64,000 nucleotides of DNA from NCBI GenBank assembly GCA_026168455.1, contig CM047425.1:110103800-110167799 (forward strand), in the 5' to 3' direction. Under the pieces are notes generated by a model. The model ran no database searches, had not been told where the DNA came from, and saw only the letters and a program-made list of their open reading frames with translations. Position 1 is the stretch's first letter; the number at the start of each line of letters is the position of its first letter. Origin of the DNA: Theocolax elegans. Its lineage: Eukaryota > Arthropoda > Insecta > Hymenoptera > Cerocephalidae. A program made the position numbers and the translations under genes. This document shows positions 52,092 through 64,000 of the stretch, one piece after another.

Positions 52092-53021
52092 TATTTACAC
52101 TCGTTAGGCTAATTGTTTTGAAAATTATATAGAATAATTTTTTAGTTTTATAGTAATTAATCTAAAGAGCGAGAGTAAAGACACAATGAATTGAAATTAT
52201 AAAGTATAACGTTGTTTTGAATTTCCAATTGGTTCTGATATCTTCTTATAGTTTTATGTAGATTTATCAATCGCAATTTATCAATAATTGTCAATTATTT
52301 TTAAATATTCTGTAATTCAACATTAAATAACAGATCACATTATATTAAACGTACATTATTACAAACCGAATAATTGATAGAATTGTTTCATTAAATCCAT
52401 GTAATACGATTTTGATTATTGGATATTATTAACATTATAAGTAATTGAATACAGAAAAAAGAAATTGTTGTTGATGGTTTCATTTATCATTAATTAGCTA
52501 ATTAATTCATTAAAAATTGTAAGTATCAAATGTTTGTTTCGGGTATAAATTTATTCTTTAATTAAATATAGTTTTAACTTTCTATTATTTCATAATTTAT
52601 AATAGTTGTTACTCGTCTACTGTTTGCGCCTAGTGTTTTTAAAATAAAGATAGTTTAATATTAAAATAATTCAATGAATAAAAATTTAAAGATAGAAACA
52701 AGTATCAGAAACAATTTCTAACAATCAGTCGGGTTGATAATGGTAATTACAAGGTCTCAAACGTCACTGCTCCGGATAACCATCTAATACCATTTGGGCT
52801 TTAGAATCCCGTCTCCTTAATCGGCTCCCGGTCGAAATCTCTCTCCACGCTCCGTAACACCAATATTGACGCTAGGTCGTACCGAATGAAATTCCTTCGA
52901 GACAGAAATAAAATCGCGCGCGACATTTTCACGCGAACGTAGAAAAATATACGGGGCAGTTATCTTTTTCAATTCCGGTAAAGCAAGGCGGCAAGAGGAG
53001 GCAATAAGTCGGCCTTTTCAT

Positions 53022-53075
53022 CGTTCGGTCGTTCGGTCGGTCGGTCGGTCGGTCGGTCGGTCGGTCTGTCGGTCC
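53022..53075 (+). repeat. GGTC tetranucleotide repeat
   Basis: Tandem GGTC/TCGG units, about 12 copies with edge variants, in a CpG-rich patch. Confidence 0.9.
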
Positions 53076-54386
53076 TCGGTAATCCCTGTATTTAGCGGTT
53101 GGCACAATTTATCGCGTGGGCGGCGGGAGGGCGAACGTCGGGAATGCCTCGAGAATGCGCAGCCCTGATAAATTATACGGAAGCCCAGGAATTGGACGAA
53201 CGCGAGGTCGAGTTAAGGATACCCTCGTGGTTGGCTCATTTCTCGCGAGATGCGAACTTATAAGCGATTCACTTTTTTCTCTCTAACGATATACAGCCAA
53301 AGTTAAAGTGTAGCGATATTTACTCTTTATATGTATATCAGCGATAATTTTTGGTCTAATATCCATTTTACCAGAGAAAATATAAATATAAGATTTTGTG
53401 CATCCGCAATGTAGTAAGAATAAGATTACGCTATCGATATAACACTTAAATCTACCTGATTTGATTCAATATTTATATACCGATACGAAACCTTCGAAAG
53501 CAAATTGACACTGACTATAAAATTTTATATTAAACCATCGATTTCTTATTTTTATTGTCTACTAGCTTCCACCCGGCGCGCTCTTCCAATATGTATACTT
53601 TTATAAAGGTGCCAAATATATATGCGTTTTGTAGCTCTTTGTGCACTTACAATCTATGTTTTCTTCAATCCTCCTCTCTTAATTTCTTGTGTCGAGCACA
53701 TCGGTAAGGCATTTGATTTATTGCTTTTCTTCCATCTAATTTTTCATCCACAACAAATATTCTTCAATAAGACAATTTTCTTCACTTAAATATTTGTTTC
53801 ACAATTTCATCCCATAGACTTGAACTTATTTTGCTACATAAAGTTTCAACTCTATTATATACGAGTATTTTAACATAATAATTCCGATTAGGGTAATAAT
53901 ATATATTTTTCTATGCACTGAGAAGAAAAGCAATTGTGTCTAATGAACAATTCATTGACGAGTCAATTATTTCCTGATGTTGTCATAAATTCATATATTT
54001 CTTAACAATGAGAAATATTCGTTAACATTTAATGCGTGTTTATTCTTCACAAAAACAAAAGATTAAAGAAATGATCTATTAATCAATACTCAATATGCTC
54101 GGCCAATTCAATTCTCGCTCGTTAACAATTAATTGCATTCATTAGTCACAAGTTATATTTTTTCCATTGTGTGATACTTTTGCAGTTGAAGCCCGTGATA
54201 ATATTTACCGACCTTTTCATTTTCTCGGTAGAGAGGAAATTCATAGACTCGTTGTTATTAGCAAACCCATACTTAAACGTCCATTATGGAAAATTTTCGC
54301 CGCGATTCTGGAGGGATCGCGATCGTTAGATTAGTCAATTACGCGTCGAGTGGATTTTTTCGAAAGATATTTGGCTATTGATGTTC

Positions 54387-54388
<2 letters not shown>

Positions 54389-54443
<55 letters not shown>
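54389..54443 (+). repeat. (GA)n microsatellite
   Basis: About 55 bp of GA, followed by a G-rich stretch to 54474. Confidence 0.9.
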
Positions 54444-54446
<3 letters not shown>

Positions 54447-57400
54447 TGAGAGAGAGGGGGGGGGAGGGAGAGACTGTTGTTAAGCGAGTCAGCCTTTGTT
54501 TATAGGGATCCCTTTCAAGAATGACGCACGAGTATCGAACGTGTGCGCTCTACTTATCTCGAAAATCCTATACTTTTTTTTCGTTGATCCGCTACCGGAA
54601 TGTGGCGTCGACGGTCAGTTTTGTATTTTCACTCCGATAATTATTTATTTTCCCTTTGTTTTATTCCATTTTTTATTTGTCCTGTATTTTGTAACAATGC
54701 AAATTGTAAAAAATTGATGTACGAACGATATGTAATGGTCATTATTCTGTTTGAACTTAATGGAACTGCAGATTCGTTAGATTACTATTTCAATATAAAA
54801 TTGTTAAAATAAATAGAATATTCCATTATTTTATGGATAGAAGAACAAGCCTGTATTGTCTATCTATCAAACAAACGATCACTCGATCTACGTATTGGGA
54901 AGTTATACGTATATAAAAAAATTGAATTTGTATACGTAACTTGTAAATATTGAAAACTTTGAAAGATCTAAAATAGCATTAGTAAATTGATTTCAAGATA
55001 AATTAGAAAAAGTATTTGGGGAAAGAAGTTGAGTAAATATTATTTTTATCAACTAAAAGGGTATACATTAATATTCGAACTGAAGTCGAAGTGCATCACG
55101 ATAAATTCCCGCATCCACGTTTTGCATCGAGAAATATGAATATTTTTCTTTTGGGTTATATCCAGAGATCTAGGGAATCAATGGAGGAACTTACTTCCCG
55201 GAGTACCCATAGGTTTCCTCAATTCCGTAGCAAGTTTATTTAGATATAACGGGAAAACATTCGAAATATTTTATTTCATATCAAAGAGATTCAACATTTT
55301 TTAATCAGATATATCCTGGAATTTTCTCTCGCGTATATTTTCTCTCTGAGTAAAGAGTAGTTCGAGATATAAAGACATCAATAATGTCAAAAGAGAGATA
55401 TGGTAAGCTCATAGGTAACCGATCTTCTCTTCCCTATCGCACGTACTCGAGTTTTATAAAGAGGTAGTTTAACGAGCCCTTGACTCCTTCCGTGCTCGAG
55501 TCGTCTTGCATTACGCTCTTCCACTCGTTCGATTTTCCCTCTCTCTCCCTCGTTCGTCAGCAACAGCAGCAGCGGCACCGGCAGCGGCACCGGCAGCTCG
55601 GTGTGCATGCACGCGAGCCCGCGAATCTTTGCGTAGAGCCGGCAGGTGCTCGTCCCTTCTTCTTACCTGGCAAACAAACACAACAATGCCTAAGTGGTTC
55701 TAGCGGATAAGAGAGTTTACAGACCCATATAGAGCGTATATCAGACGCGCGCCGTTCCCGCCGCCGCACCCAAACTATAAGCCACTCAACTTGCCTCTCG
55801 TCGTTTTGCGTAGGTGCGCGCTTTCTTCGTTTTCCTTCCGCTTCTCTCTCCTCCCCCCCCCCCCCGCCCCATCTATCTCTCTGTCGTTTGTGTTGTATTT
55901 ATACACACCTTGCTTCTTTATTGCATCTGTCTTTTGCCCTGGGAGATTAATTTGGTACCCACGTTTTTCTTTGACCTCTCTTATCACTCCTGTTATTATC
56001 AAGCGTTTCTCTTCACTTTCTTCTTCTTGTCGTTGGGTACATTATTTTGTAGCATTAAATGACATCAACTTACTTTTACTTATACGTATAAGGATACAAA
56101 ATTTATTAAAAATTTATTAAAAAAGTGGATTGTCGGATTATCGTAATTTTTCAATAAGCATTAGCAAATTTTACTTATACTTTTTAATATTTCGACAGTC
56201 TGCATCTTCATTACTAAACAACGTACTATTCTTTTGATATTAAAATATTTTTATCAGCGTATAGTATACTCTAAGTTTAACATTGCTGAATATTCGTTGA
56301 CATACACATTTTTTTTTCTTTATATTCTATATTTCTCCTTAGAAACATATAACTGTTTAATTATTTCGTGCCGACTCGTCAACAGCTATACGACGGATAG
56401 AACAACAACAAAAAATTGTATTGTTTTTCTTTTAAAATCAGTCGGAAATAATAATCAGTCGATATTTTCGCTTGTCGTTTCCATCGACCATTGTGGAAAA
56501 TATATATGGTTTTTTGTACAAATGTCAGTGAAATGGAAATTCACCGGAGCTTTTGAAATCCATACCAATTTGGGGTCAAAATGCATGCCTCAAGTATATC
56601 AGTGTCAGCAATACTTCATATCGATTTCAAAACACGCTTTCATTTGCTTTGTGAATGTGCCGTTTCATCATCTAAATATATTCTAACCATTTTTCAATTT
56701 ACAAATCCAGTAATAATTTTCATACTGTAAGCCGACGCATTTCTAAAATATACGATTTTTAATAAGGTAATCCGATACTCTGAACTTATCATTTTAAAAA
56801 AAATGTTTTCACCAATCTCTTTTTTAAAGGTTTGCTGGATTACTCACGTTTGGCAAACATTCTCGATTACATAACATCGATTATAAACAAATTTATAATT
56901 TAACTACATAAAAGAGACAATCACTCATTTTAGTTTTCGTTTTGTATTTCCACTATAATAATCCACAAAACGGTTTATAATTATTTATCGATGATCTTTT
57001 ACGGCAATGTTAATTACATAATCTAATATGTGTTGTTTGTCGCGAGTAGTAAAATGCAATGAAAAACAAAGTTAAACCCGTTAATATAAGGCGCTTGGCT
57101 CAATTTTGACTGTTCGAATATTATAAACGAAGAGATATATTGTAAACAAGGCTGCTAATTTTACATTTATAAGCCTTGACTTTCAATCGTAAAAGACGAT
57201 ATAGAGATGTTTTTAGTATATAGTTAAAATGTGTGGCATTCTGTGTAAAGCAAAAGAAAGGTAAATCAAGTGAAAGTTCAACGGAACAACAAACATTAAA
57301 GAATTAAAATTAGCCAGTTTATTTTGGCGCAAGTACCATACCTAATTTAAATGCTACTTTAATTTTAATCTTCGTAATAAGAAATTAAATTTTTGAATCT

Positions 57401-60400
57401 CCCTTAATCCTTGAGTCTTTATCTCACGCTCGGCGTCGTTTCTAATTCCTCTCTCGCATTGTTCCTCTCTTCTTTCTCCCATCGGAGTCTCGAGTTCTCT
57501 CTTTTAATTCCGTCGGGGGCGCAGACGCGTAGGTGGAAAATTCTCGATGAAGCCGTTCTCGAGATTTCCGCAAACAACTTCCCGTAGACGTATTAACCCA
57601 ACAACCGACTCGAGGACTGGCTCTCTCTCCCTTTTCTCTCTTTTTCATCACAATTTTCGGGAAATTTTTCTTCCTATTTTCCGCATCCGCAATATTTATC
57701 GCGAGACAACTCGAATACAAAGGCTAGGTTTTCACTCGTTTTCAAGAATTCGGGGAGAAGACAATTAAGAGTCGTGCTTCAAACGGAACCTCTTCGGAGG
57801 AAGTTGCAGCGACGATGCCTCTTCCCCCGAGTAATGCATGGCTGCAGGAATGTAGGTCAGAGTTGGAAACGACGGGAGCAAGCGAATAAGACAGCGTGGT
57901 AAGAAAAGACCGAACAAACGAACGAACGAAACGGACGAAACGTACGAAACGGAAGAAAAGAGAAGAGAGGATGGGATGTTCATTGCTTGCTTGCTTGCTT
58001 CGAGACTCTAATACAGAGACTTTATATTTAACTGCGCGAGGAGGGCTTGATTAGAACGCGCGAGTCCAATTCCAACACCCGATGCGAAAGGTTCGAGTGT
58101 AAATATTTCCAAAAGATCTTGTCCTCCTTAATTGTTCGATGGTTAAATATTTAAAATACAGAACATTTCATCTCTTCTGATGATTATCTCTTATTTTGAA
58201 AGATAAGAAAAATATGCAAGTATTTATATAAATCGATATAAATGTCAAGTAGGTCTGGATTCGTATATCTTAAAGCAAAGCAAAGTTAAATTGACAACTT
58301 GTTCTAGCCTCTTCATTCTTCGAAAATATCTAACAAGAGTAGCAATTTTTCTTTCAACTTGTTAGACTTATACACTGAGCGACAGTTACAAATTCGGTTC
58401 ACGGTGCATACTTCACTACAAGTTGTACGATGATAAATTGCATCTTCAAAACAAAATAATGGTGTACATAATAAGACGTACACTTTCCTCCAGTCAGATG
58501 TGTATTTCATACATTTTTATGTAACACAATCTTTCATATTTTAATCCAATCTTGCGTATATAGCTATATCAAAATTTGATATGAACCTAAGGAGGAGCCA
58601 AGTTTATGGCAACTAATTGTAATTAATTAATGGTCGAATATTATTGCCGTAAAAGTAGATAAAATTTACGTTCAGTTTTATCACTTATTATCACTTGATT
58701 GATAAGTTATAAGTTAATATAAATAACCCTGACGTTCAGGATAAAATGATTGTTTATGTTTCATCTATCCAGAATTGTAATAAAAATTGAGAATTAAATT
58801 GTAACGTTGACCATGATGGATAGTTATTTCTCCTAGACGATAGTGTTTTGTTTCAGCATTTTTATCATGCTGGCGTTACAATTTTTATCCAATACTTTTT
58901 ATAAAACTTATCTCACCGTGTAGCATTAATTTTTCCTTAGGTGGGTCATTATTTAGCGTAGTTTGCTTATTTTGCAGGTACGAAATTCGGAGTTAGAAAC
59001 AAGTGAAGGGGATCCACTCGACGGTTCGAAATGACTTCCAATTCCATTATGACTGGTCTCGCTTCCTCAACCATTATTGCGCTTGAGTATACACATGGAG
59101 ATTAGTGGTTGTGGTAGTTGCGTCGTTTTGGTACGATTCTCCGCGTTACTACTCCTCTATTGGCTGGGACGCCCCAATAATTGCGCGGCAGTTGCATTCC
59201 TTGATTTTCTTCCCACTTAATTGTGACATCTCGATGGAATTAAACAGAGATACCATTCGACATCTTTGATACCTCTTTTTTTTTACTTCACTAGATTTTA
59301 TTTGAGTAGTCAGCTCTTTTGTGCGATTCGACGTGGCTTGATGAACCCTTTCAGTAATTTCGTAAAATTCAATCGTTTGGTTTAATAGGTACACCGGATA
59401 GAAATGTAACATCTTTTATGTCGTTGTTTAAATTTATCGCATTAACGTGGTTATACTTGCATTAAATAGGGCTAAAATACAAAACTATTTGTATTTTGAT
59501 AGTCAGGATTTATGTAACTATAATTTATATAAAATTTGCCGTATCTCCGCGTTGTCCCCACTAGGTGTGCCAATAAAATTGCGCTTTGGCATACATAATG
59601 GAATTTAAAACGAGCTCCAATGCCCGATATCTCAAAGGAGGAGGAGAAAAGGGAAAAAAGAAAGAAGAAGGGGAGAATGCCCCGAGTCACCTCTCATCTT
59701 TGTTCGCGGGCCATCGCGCTTTTCTCGCGCATTTCTCGAAGGAATCGCGGATTTACGAGGCAATTTCAAATCGATTTGGTGCATTCGCAAAAATGGGCAA
59801 ACGCTCGCGAGTCTATCTCCGCATCCACTTGACGGGCGCGAGGAGGGAGTTTTTTTACGATGAAATTGGATCGTTTCCCCGCGAAATTTGATAGAACCGC
59901 GAAACGTTATTTCGTCGAGGCGTTATAAAATCCATCTGCCGATGTCAGGGAGGGAACGAGGACCGACCGGGGAACGGATTCTTGGATTCGATTAGGGTGA
60001 CGAAACGAGGGCGACGTTGATAATACTCCTGAAGGAGACTGCCAAGGTCTCGCGATTCTCGAGTCACGAGCTTGAGTAACGATTTTTTCTTTCGCACTTT
60101 GCATTTCAAGCTCAAGTCGTTAAACTTTAGTTGGCTTTTAACACGGGATCTCTGAATATACATCCGATTGATTATTTGAACGATGTAACTCGATAATTGG
60201 TATAGTTGATTTAATTTTCAATTTAGTTTGTTATTCATTTGAATATAACAGTAAACCTAATGGTGACGTAGATTTTCAATCGTGGATTTGATTCTTTTAT
60301 ATTGCGATAAAAAATTCTAAGTTGAAATACAACCAGATAAGTAATCGCTAGTCTAATAACTTTCGAATATACATATTTTCATTGATAATATTAATTGTAT

Positions 60401-63111
60401 AGTTTCGTATTTACAATAAATACGTAATATGAAATTAGAAAAGTATTGTAAAGTTGCTGTCAATAATAATTGCATGTATTTTCAACAAGTGCTTTCTTAA
60501 CAAAGACATCGTATGACCTCCGTCGCTGATTAGCACCGGTTTGGGAGCATAGAAAAGAGCGACGTTAAAATAAAAAAAAATAATAACAATTGCATACTGG
60601 TTAATTACATACCTGTTAATTTTACACTTGCATATATACTGCTATATAATTTATTGGAATGCGAATAACATGACAGTAAAAACTACAATCGTAAATATAA
60701 CACAAATGAAAGAAACATAATCACTAACAAAAATTACTATTTAAGTGCTTGTAATTGACTCAAGATACCCAGTACTTGTACAAAGAAAAAAAAATGGGGC
60801 CGATACGCTGGCAGAAATCAATATATTTAAAATGGCCACCTGATTAAGAAATAGATTGGAAAATTCATTTCCTGTGAAAGTCCATTTAAATATAAAGTAA
60901 ACATAACGTCAAAAATTTCCATCAGTATTTCGCGTATCAAAGTCGATTACTTATTAGTTCCCTTTAAAACATTCCAAAAATATCTCTTTACGACATATTT
61001 TAATAGATTGTACGTTTCGTTTAAGGTTTGCTTTTGATTTATTCAATGACAGCAATTTAGCGAAAAATATGAAAAAAAATTCCTTGAATCATCGAAAGCA
61101 AATAAACAAATTGAATTCATTTGTACTAAGAGAAGGTCATAATCTTATCAATTTATACGTAGTTTTAAGTTGTATTGAAATGATAAGAATTAAAATATTT
61201 AATTTATCGCAATAAGCAATTTAATGAAATACTTAAATTATTAAATTATTTTGACGTTACGCTCGAGAAGAAATTATAGGAGACCGTCTTTGTCCAAATA
61301 TTAGATTGAAACAATGTCACGGTGCTGCAGGAACTTTGACAAAAGACGTCCTACTATTGCAGTCTTATGCATAATTTCTTAATCTTACTTTATTAAGATT
61401 GTTTAGTGAGACCGTTTATACCTACCTAAACCAGTAAAATTCATTATAATTTAACAGCTGGATATAAAATAGTTGATCGAATGCGACCTAAATTAGGGTT
61501 TGTCCACGAAATCTGTACGAAAATTCTTTATCATGTAATGGTACGAAAAATAATCTCTATGCGCCGATGACTTAATGTGTAATTGCTCTTTGGGTACTCG
61601 GCGAAATTTAATGTAGCTGACCGATCAATCAATCGAAAGTGATGGGGCCAGACGAGCCTGGAAGGTCGTCTTTCTTAAACTATCCAATCGATCCGCGGAA
61701 CGAATATGATGTATAAGAAACATTATCTACCTACGCTACCGATTTACCAAGGATTGGGAGTATCGATCACGTTAGATCAACTGCATGCGAGTTAGAGTGG
61801 TTTGAATGAATGTCGGTATTTTTAGTGTTATCTAGCTTTTATTTAATTTTTTATATATAATTTATAAAGTTATGCATGAATAAAAAGAATCCGCCCTAAA
61901 ACTCATGGATCTCTTACTTTATTATATTATTGGTTTACTAAGCGAATAATACGAGTAGTACAATATACTTCGAGTTCCTTTATCCTGTTTGTTAAAAAAA
62001 AGAAGAAGTCTAAAAAAGTAAAGTAGGAGAATAAAAGAAAAAAGGGAGCGTGGAGAAGGTAAAAAATGTAGTAGAGGAAGAAAGTTAGGGAAATCTACTT
62101 ACGCGAAACGCAACTGTCAGTTCGTTTTTGTATTCTCCGGGCCGTTGACATTCGCGTGCAGTCTAGGCGACGATCCAGCAAGTGGCTCGGGCTACTCTTT
62201 CGACCGAGTTGTGATTTCCACTCTCGGCGGCACGAAACCAACGAGATTCGTATTTCATCGAGTTCCTCGACTAAGAGTTTTACGGTAATTTCAAAATTAA
62301 CGAGACCCAATCCGAGAGATTATCCCTCTGTTTTTCACTTGTACGCTTTTCACGAGACTTTATTTCGGACATTATCGCCAAGTTCCCGAAGAGAAACGTT
62401 CAACCAGAACTTTATAACTTTCGAGGGGAGATTCCGTTTGAGGATATACCTATAACTATATCTTTTGTTTAAGCCGAGTCGGGAAATACACAACTTTTTG
62501 ACGATTCGATGTGTACTTGAATCCAAGTTGAAGATTACCAAGTTTCCTTTGGGTACTCGTGTCTTTCTCCTAAACTAGTTTTAATATATTTATATACCTT
62601 CACGTATTTATGCGTCGAGTATTTTATCGACAAGTTGGTTTATTTTCAACCGATTGATCAACATATTTCAATTGAACATTAATATAAACGTCGAATGATT
62701 CTCTTTTCATGATTTATTAAACATTTCAATTTAAGTAATGAATTGTCGTGACTTAAAAATTTAAACGTCGCGCGAGAAATAAAATGTATGATTGTAAACA
62801 AAAAAGTCACCTTTTTAGCGTGAAGAAGAAAAAAGAGAAGAAATGGGACAAACTTGTTTTAAAAGAAGGCGAGGAGTAAACGACAAACTCGTCGCGTAAA
62901 ACTATATCTTCGAATCGCGAAAGCTCGCGCACTCGTTGCATTGTGCCCGCCCTCTTACGCTGCGGATCCTCTATACAAAAATATTTTTCCCGAGAGGGAT
63001 TTCCCAGAAAGAGTTTTAATTCCAAACAGGACGGAGAGAGCATACCTACTTGTCTTTTAGTTGTTACCTTCAACCGCGCACATTCCCGAAAAATAACTTT
63101 CCCTGAGAGAG

Positions 63112-63114
<3 letters not shown>

Positions 63115-63168
<54 letters not shown>
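63115..63168 (+). repeat. (GA)n microsatellite
   Basis: About 54 bp of GA; it gives rise to spurious Arg-Glu frames. Confidence 0.9.
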
Positions 63169-63172
<4 letters not shown>

Positions 63173-64000
63173 TACCGGACACTAAAAATACCTTCTCTTC
63201 CACAAGATACTAAAGAACCTCATTTCCTCTCCCTTCTAGGTTGTAACTCTTTCTATCTCGTTGCCTCTCGACGGCAGCCACAATCTCGAGTTTTCTTTTT
63301 TATTGGAACTATTTCTCGTACATAATAGGCAGAAAACGTGGGACCCTTATCAAAGTATATACTCCGGTATATATTGTGGTTGTCTATACATATATTGGTA
63401 TATATATATATTTTCGTGTAATGCACCCTTTCGTGTGATTCACCTCGTCGTTTTATGTATTTCCAATCGCGACACCGGCATTTTCGTAACCGCGGAATTC
63501 GTTCGATGTAGCAGGCTTAAATCATAAAGTAATTGGAGAGAACTCACGATAAATTGGGACACGGTTTTTACTACCTAATCACTTGAAATACATTCAATTC
63601 GACGAGCGTATGCTCTTGGGGATTCTTCCTCGTTATTTCTGATCTACGGGAATGCATTTTTTTCGTCGGTGTCGCGTAGCAAAGTTTCCTCTTGCAAAAA
63701 TGGTTTTGTATAAAATTACAAAGCAGTATTGTTGCGAACGTTTACGAATGTAAATGGAATTAAAACACGTCGATGGGTTTTCTTTTCCAATTTTTTTTTT
63801 GGTTCGTTTTGTCTTCCGCGCGTACATATACGCAGTTATCGTTGTAGACGTACCTCGGGTAAAGCAAACGTTTGAATAGCCGCACCTATTACGATACGTG
63901 TAAAATTGATTATATCGTTTACTATGCATCTTTCGACGTAGTACCAAAAGGGTTACAAACTAATTACGAGTAATGTTTTTTAAACGCGAGCGCATTTTTA

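Larger units (their letters stand above)
52092..64000 (+). other. Neurobeachin intron, part 3
   Basis: About 12 kb without a supported exon on either strand. AT-rich background with CpG-rich patches at about 52790-53260, 55480-55780, 57420-58090 and 59590-60080. Repeats are GGTC at 53022-53075, (GA)n at 54389-54443 and 63115-63168, a run of 14 C at 55853-55866, CGAA-type repeats at 57915-57955 and CTTG at 57982-58000. The longest frames (56234-56686, plus) are AT-driven and match no family I know. Confidence 0.6.

Noticed and set aside
56234..56686. 150-codon plus-strand frame
   Set aside because: Rich in Phe, Ile, Tyr and Ser from AT-rich DNA, with no motif. Sits in the neurobeachin intron with no sign of a promoter or conserved domain.

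Overview
The window looks like a nuclear scaffold from an insect, most likely a hymenopteran. The genes have spliceosomal introns with GT/AG borders. The DNA is AT-rich yet full of CpG, and GA/CT microsatellites are frequent. The species cannot be named from the sequence. Three conserved protein-coding genes are recognisable. Almost all other open frames are low-complexity or intronic shadows.

Layout. (1) 1-12992, plus strand: the 3' part of a GAS2-like (pickled eggs type) actin/microtubule linker gene. Six exons (4715-12992) carry most of a CH domain, a Ser/Pro-rich linker, a GAS2 (GAR) domain and a natural C-terminus; the 5' coding exon was not found. A long 3' UTR or intergenic stretch follows to about 16.5 kb. 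(2) 17019-19104, minus strand: a complete eight-exon septin of the SEPT6/8/11 (Drosophila Sep2) group, 422 residues, convergent with the first gene. (3) 19105-21130: a head-to-head promoter region with a 100-bp GA tract and a CpG-rich leader. (4) 21131-21289, plus strand: the first coding exon of neurobeachin/rugose (BEACH-WD40 family). A donor site at 21290 opens an intron that appears to run to the end of the window, at least 42.7 kb, with no further recognisable exon.

The most unusual object lies inside that intron: a 12.8-kb foldback-like structure at 34376-47158. It has perfect 155-bp terminal inverted repeats. Its interior is a tandem array of a 163-bp unit: about 58 copies in one orientation, then an abrupt inversion at 44018/44019, then about 12 copies in the other. 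The inverted arm is interrupted by a 1.0-kb block (45494-46502) that occurs again outside the right end (47126-48133). The two blocks differ, as far as I can see, only by small indels. Several units in the middle of the array look like averages of two unit types. Both points suggest that part of this structure is an assembly or consensus artefact laid over a real satellite-bearing element.

A second structure in the same intron is a nested pair of MITE-like palindromes (51185-52091). The inner one (51650-51891) sits in one arm of the outer one, and the other arm preserves the uninterrupted TA target. A third AT-rich hairpin element lies at 10089-10320 in the GAS2-like gene. No tRNA, rRNA, recognisable transposase or CRISPR array was seen. 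Functionally, the two complete or near-complete genes are cytoskeletal (septin filaments; actin-microtubule linkage). The neurobeachin exon belongs to a vesicle-trafficking and synaptic scaffold gene. Nothing suggests that the three work as a unit.
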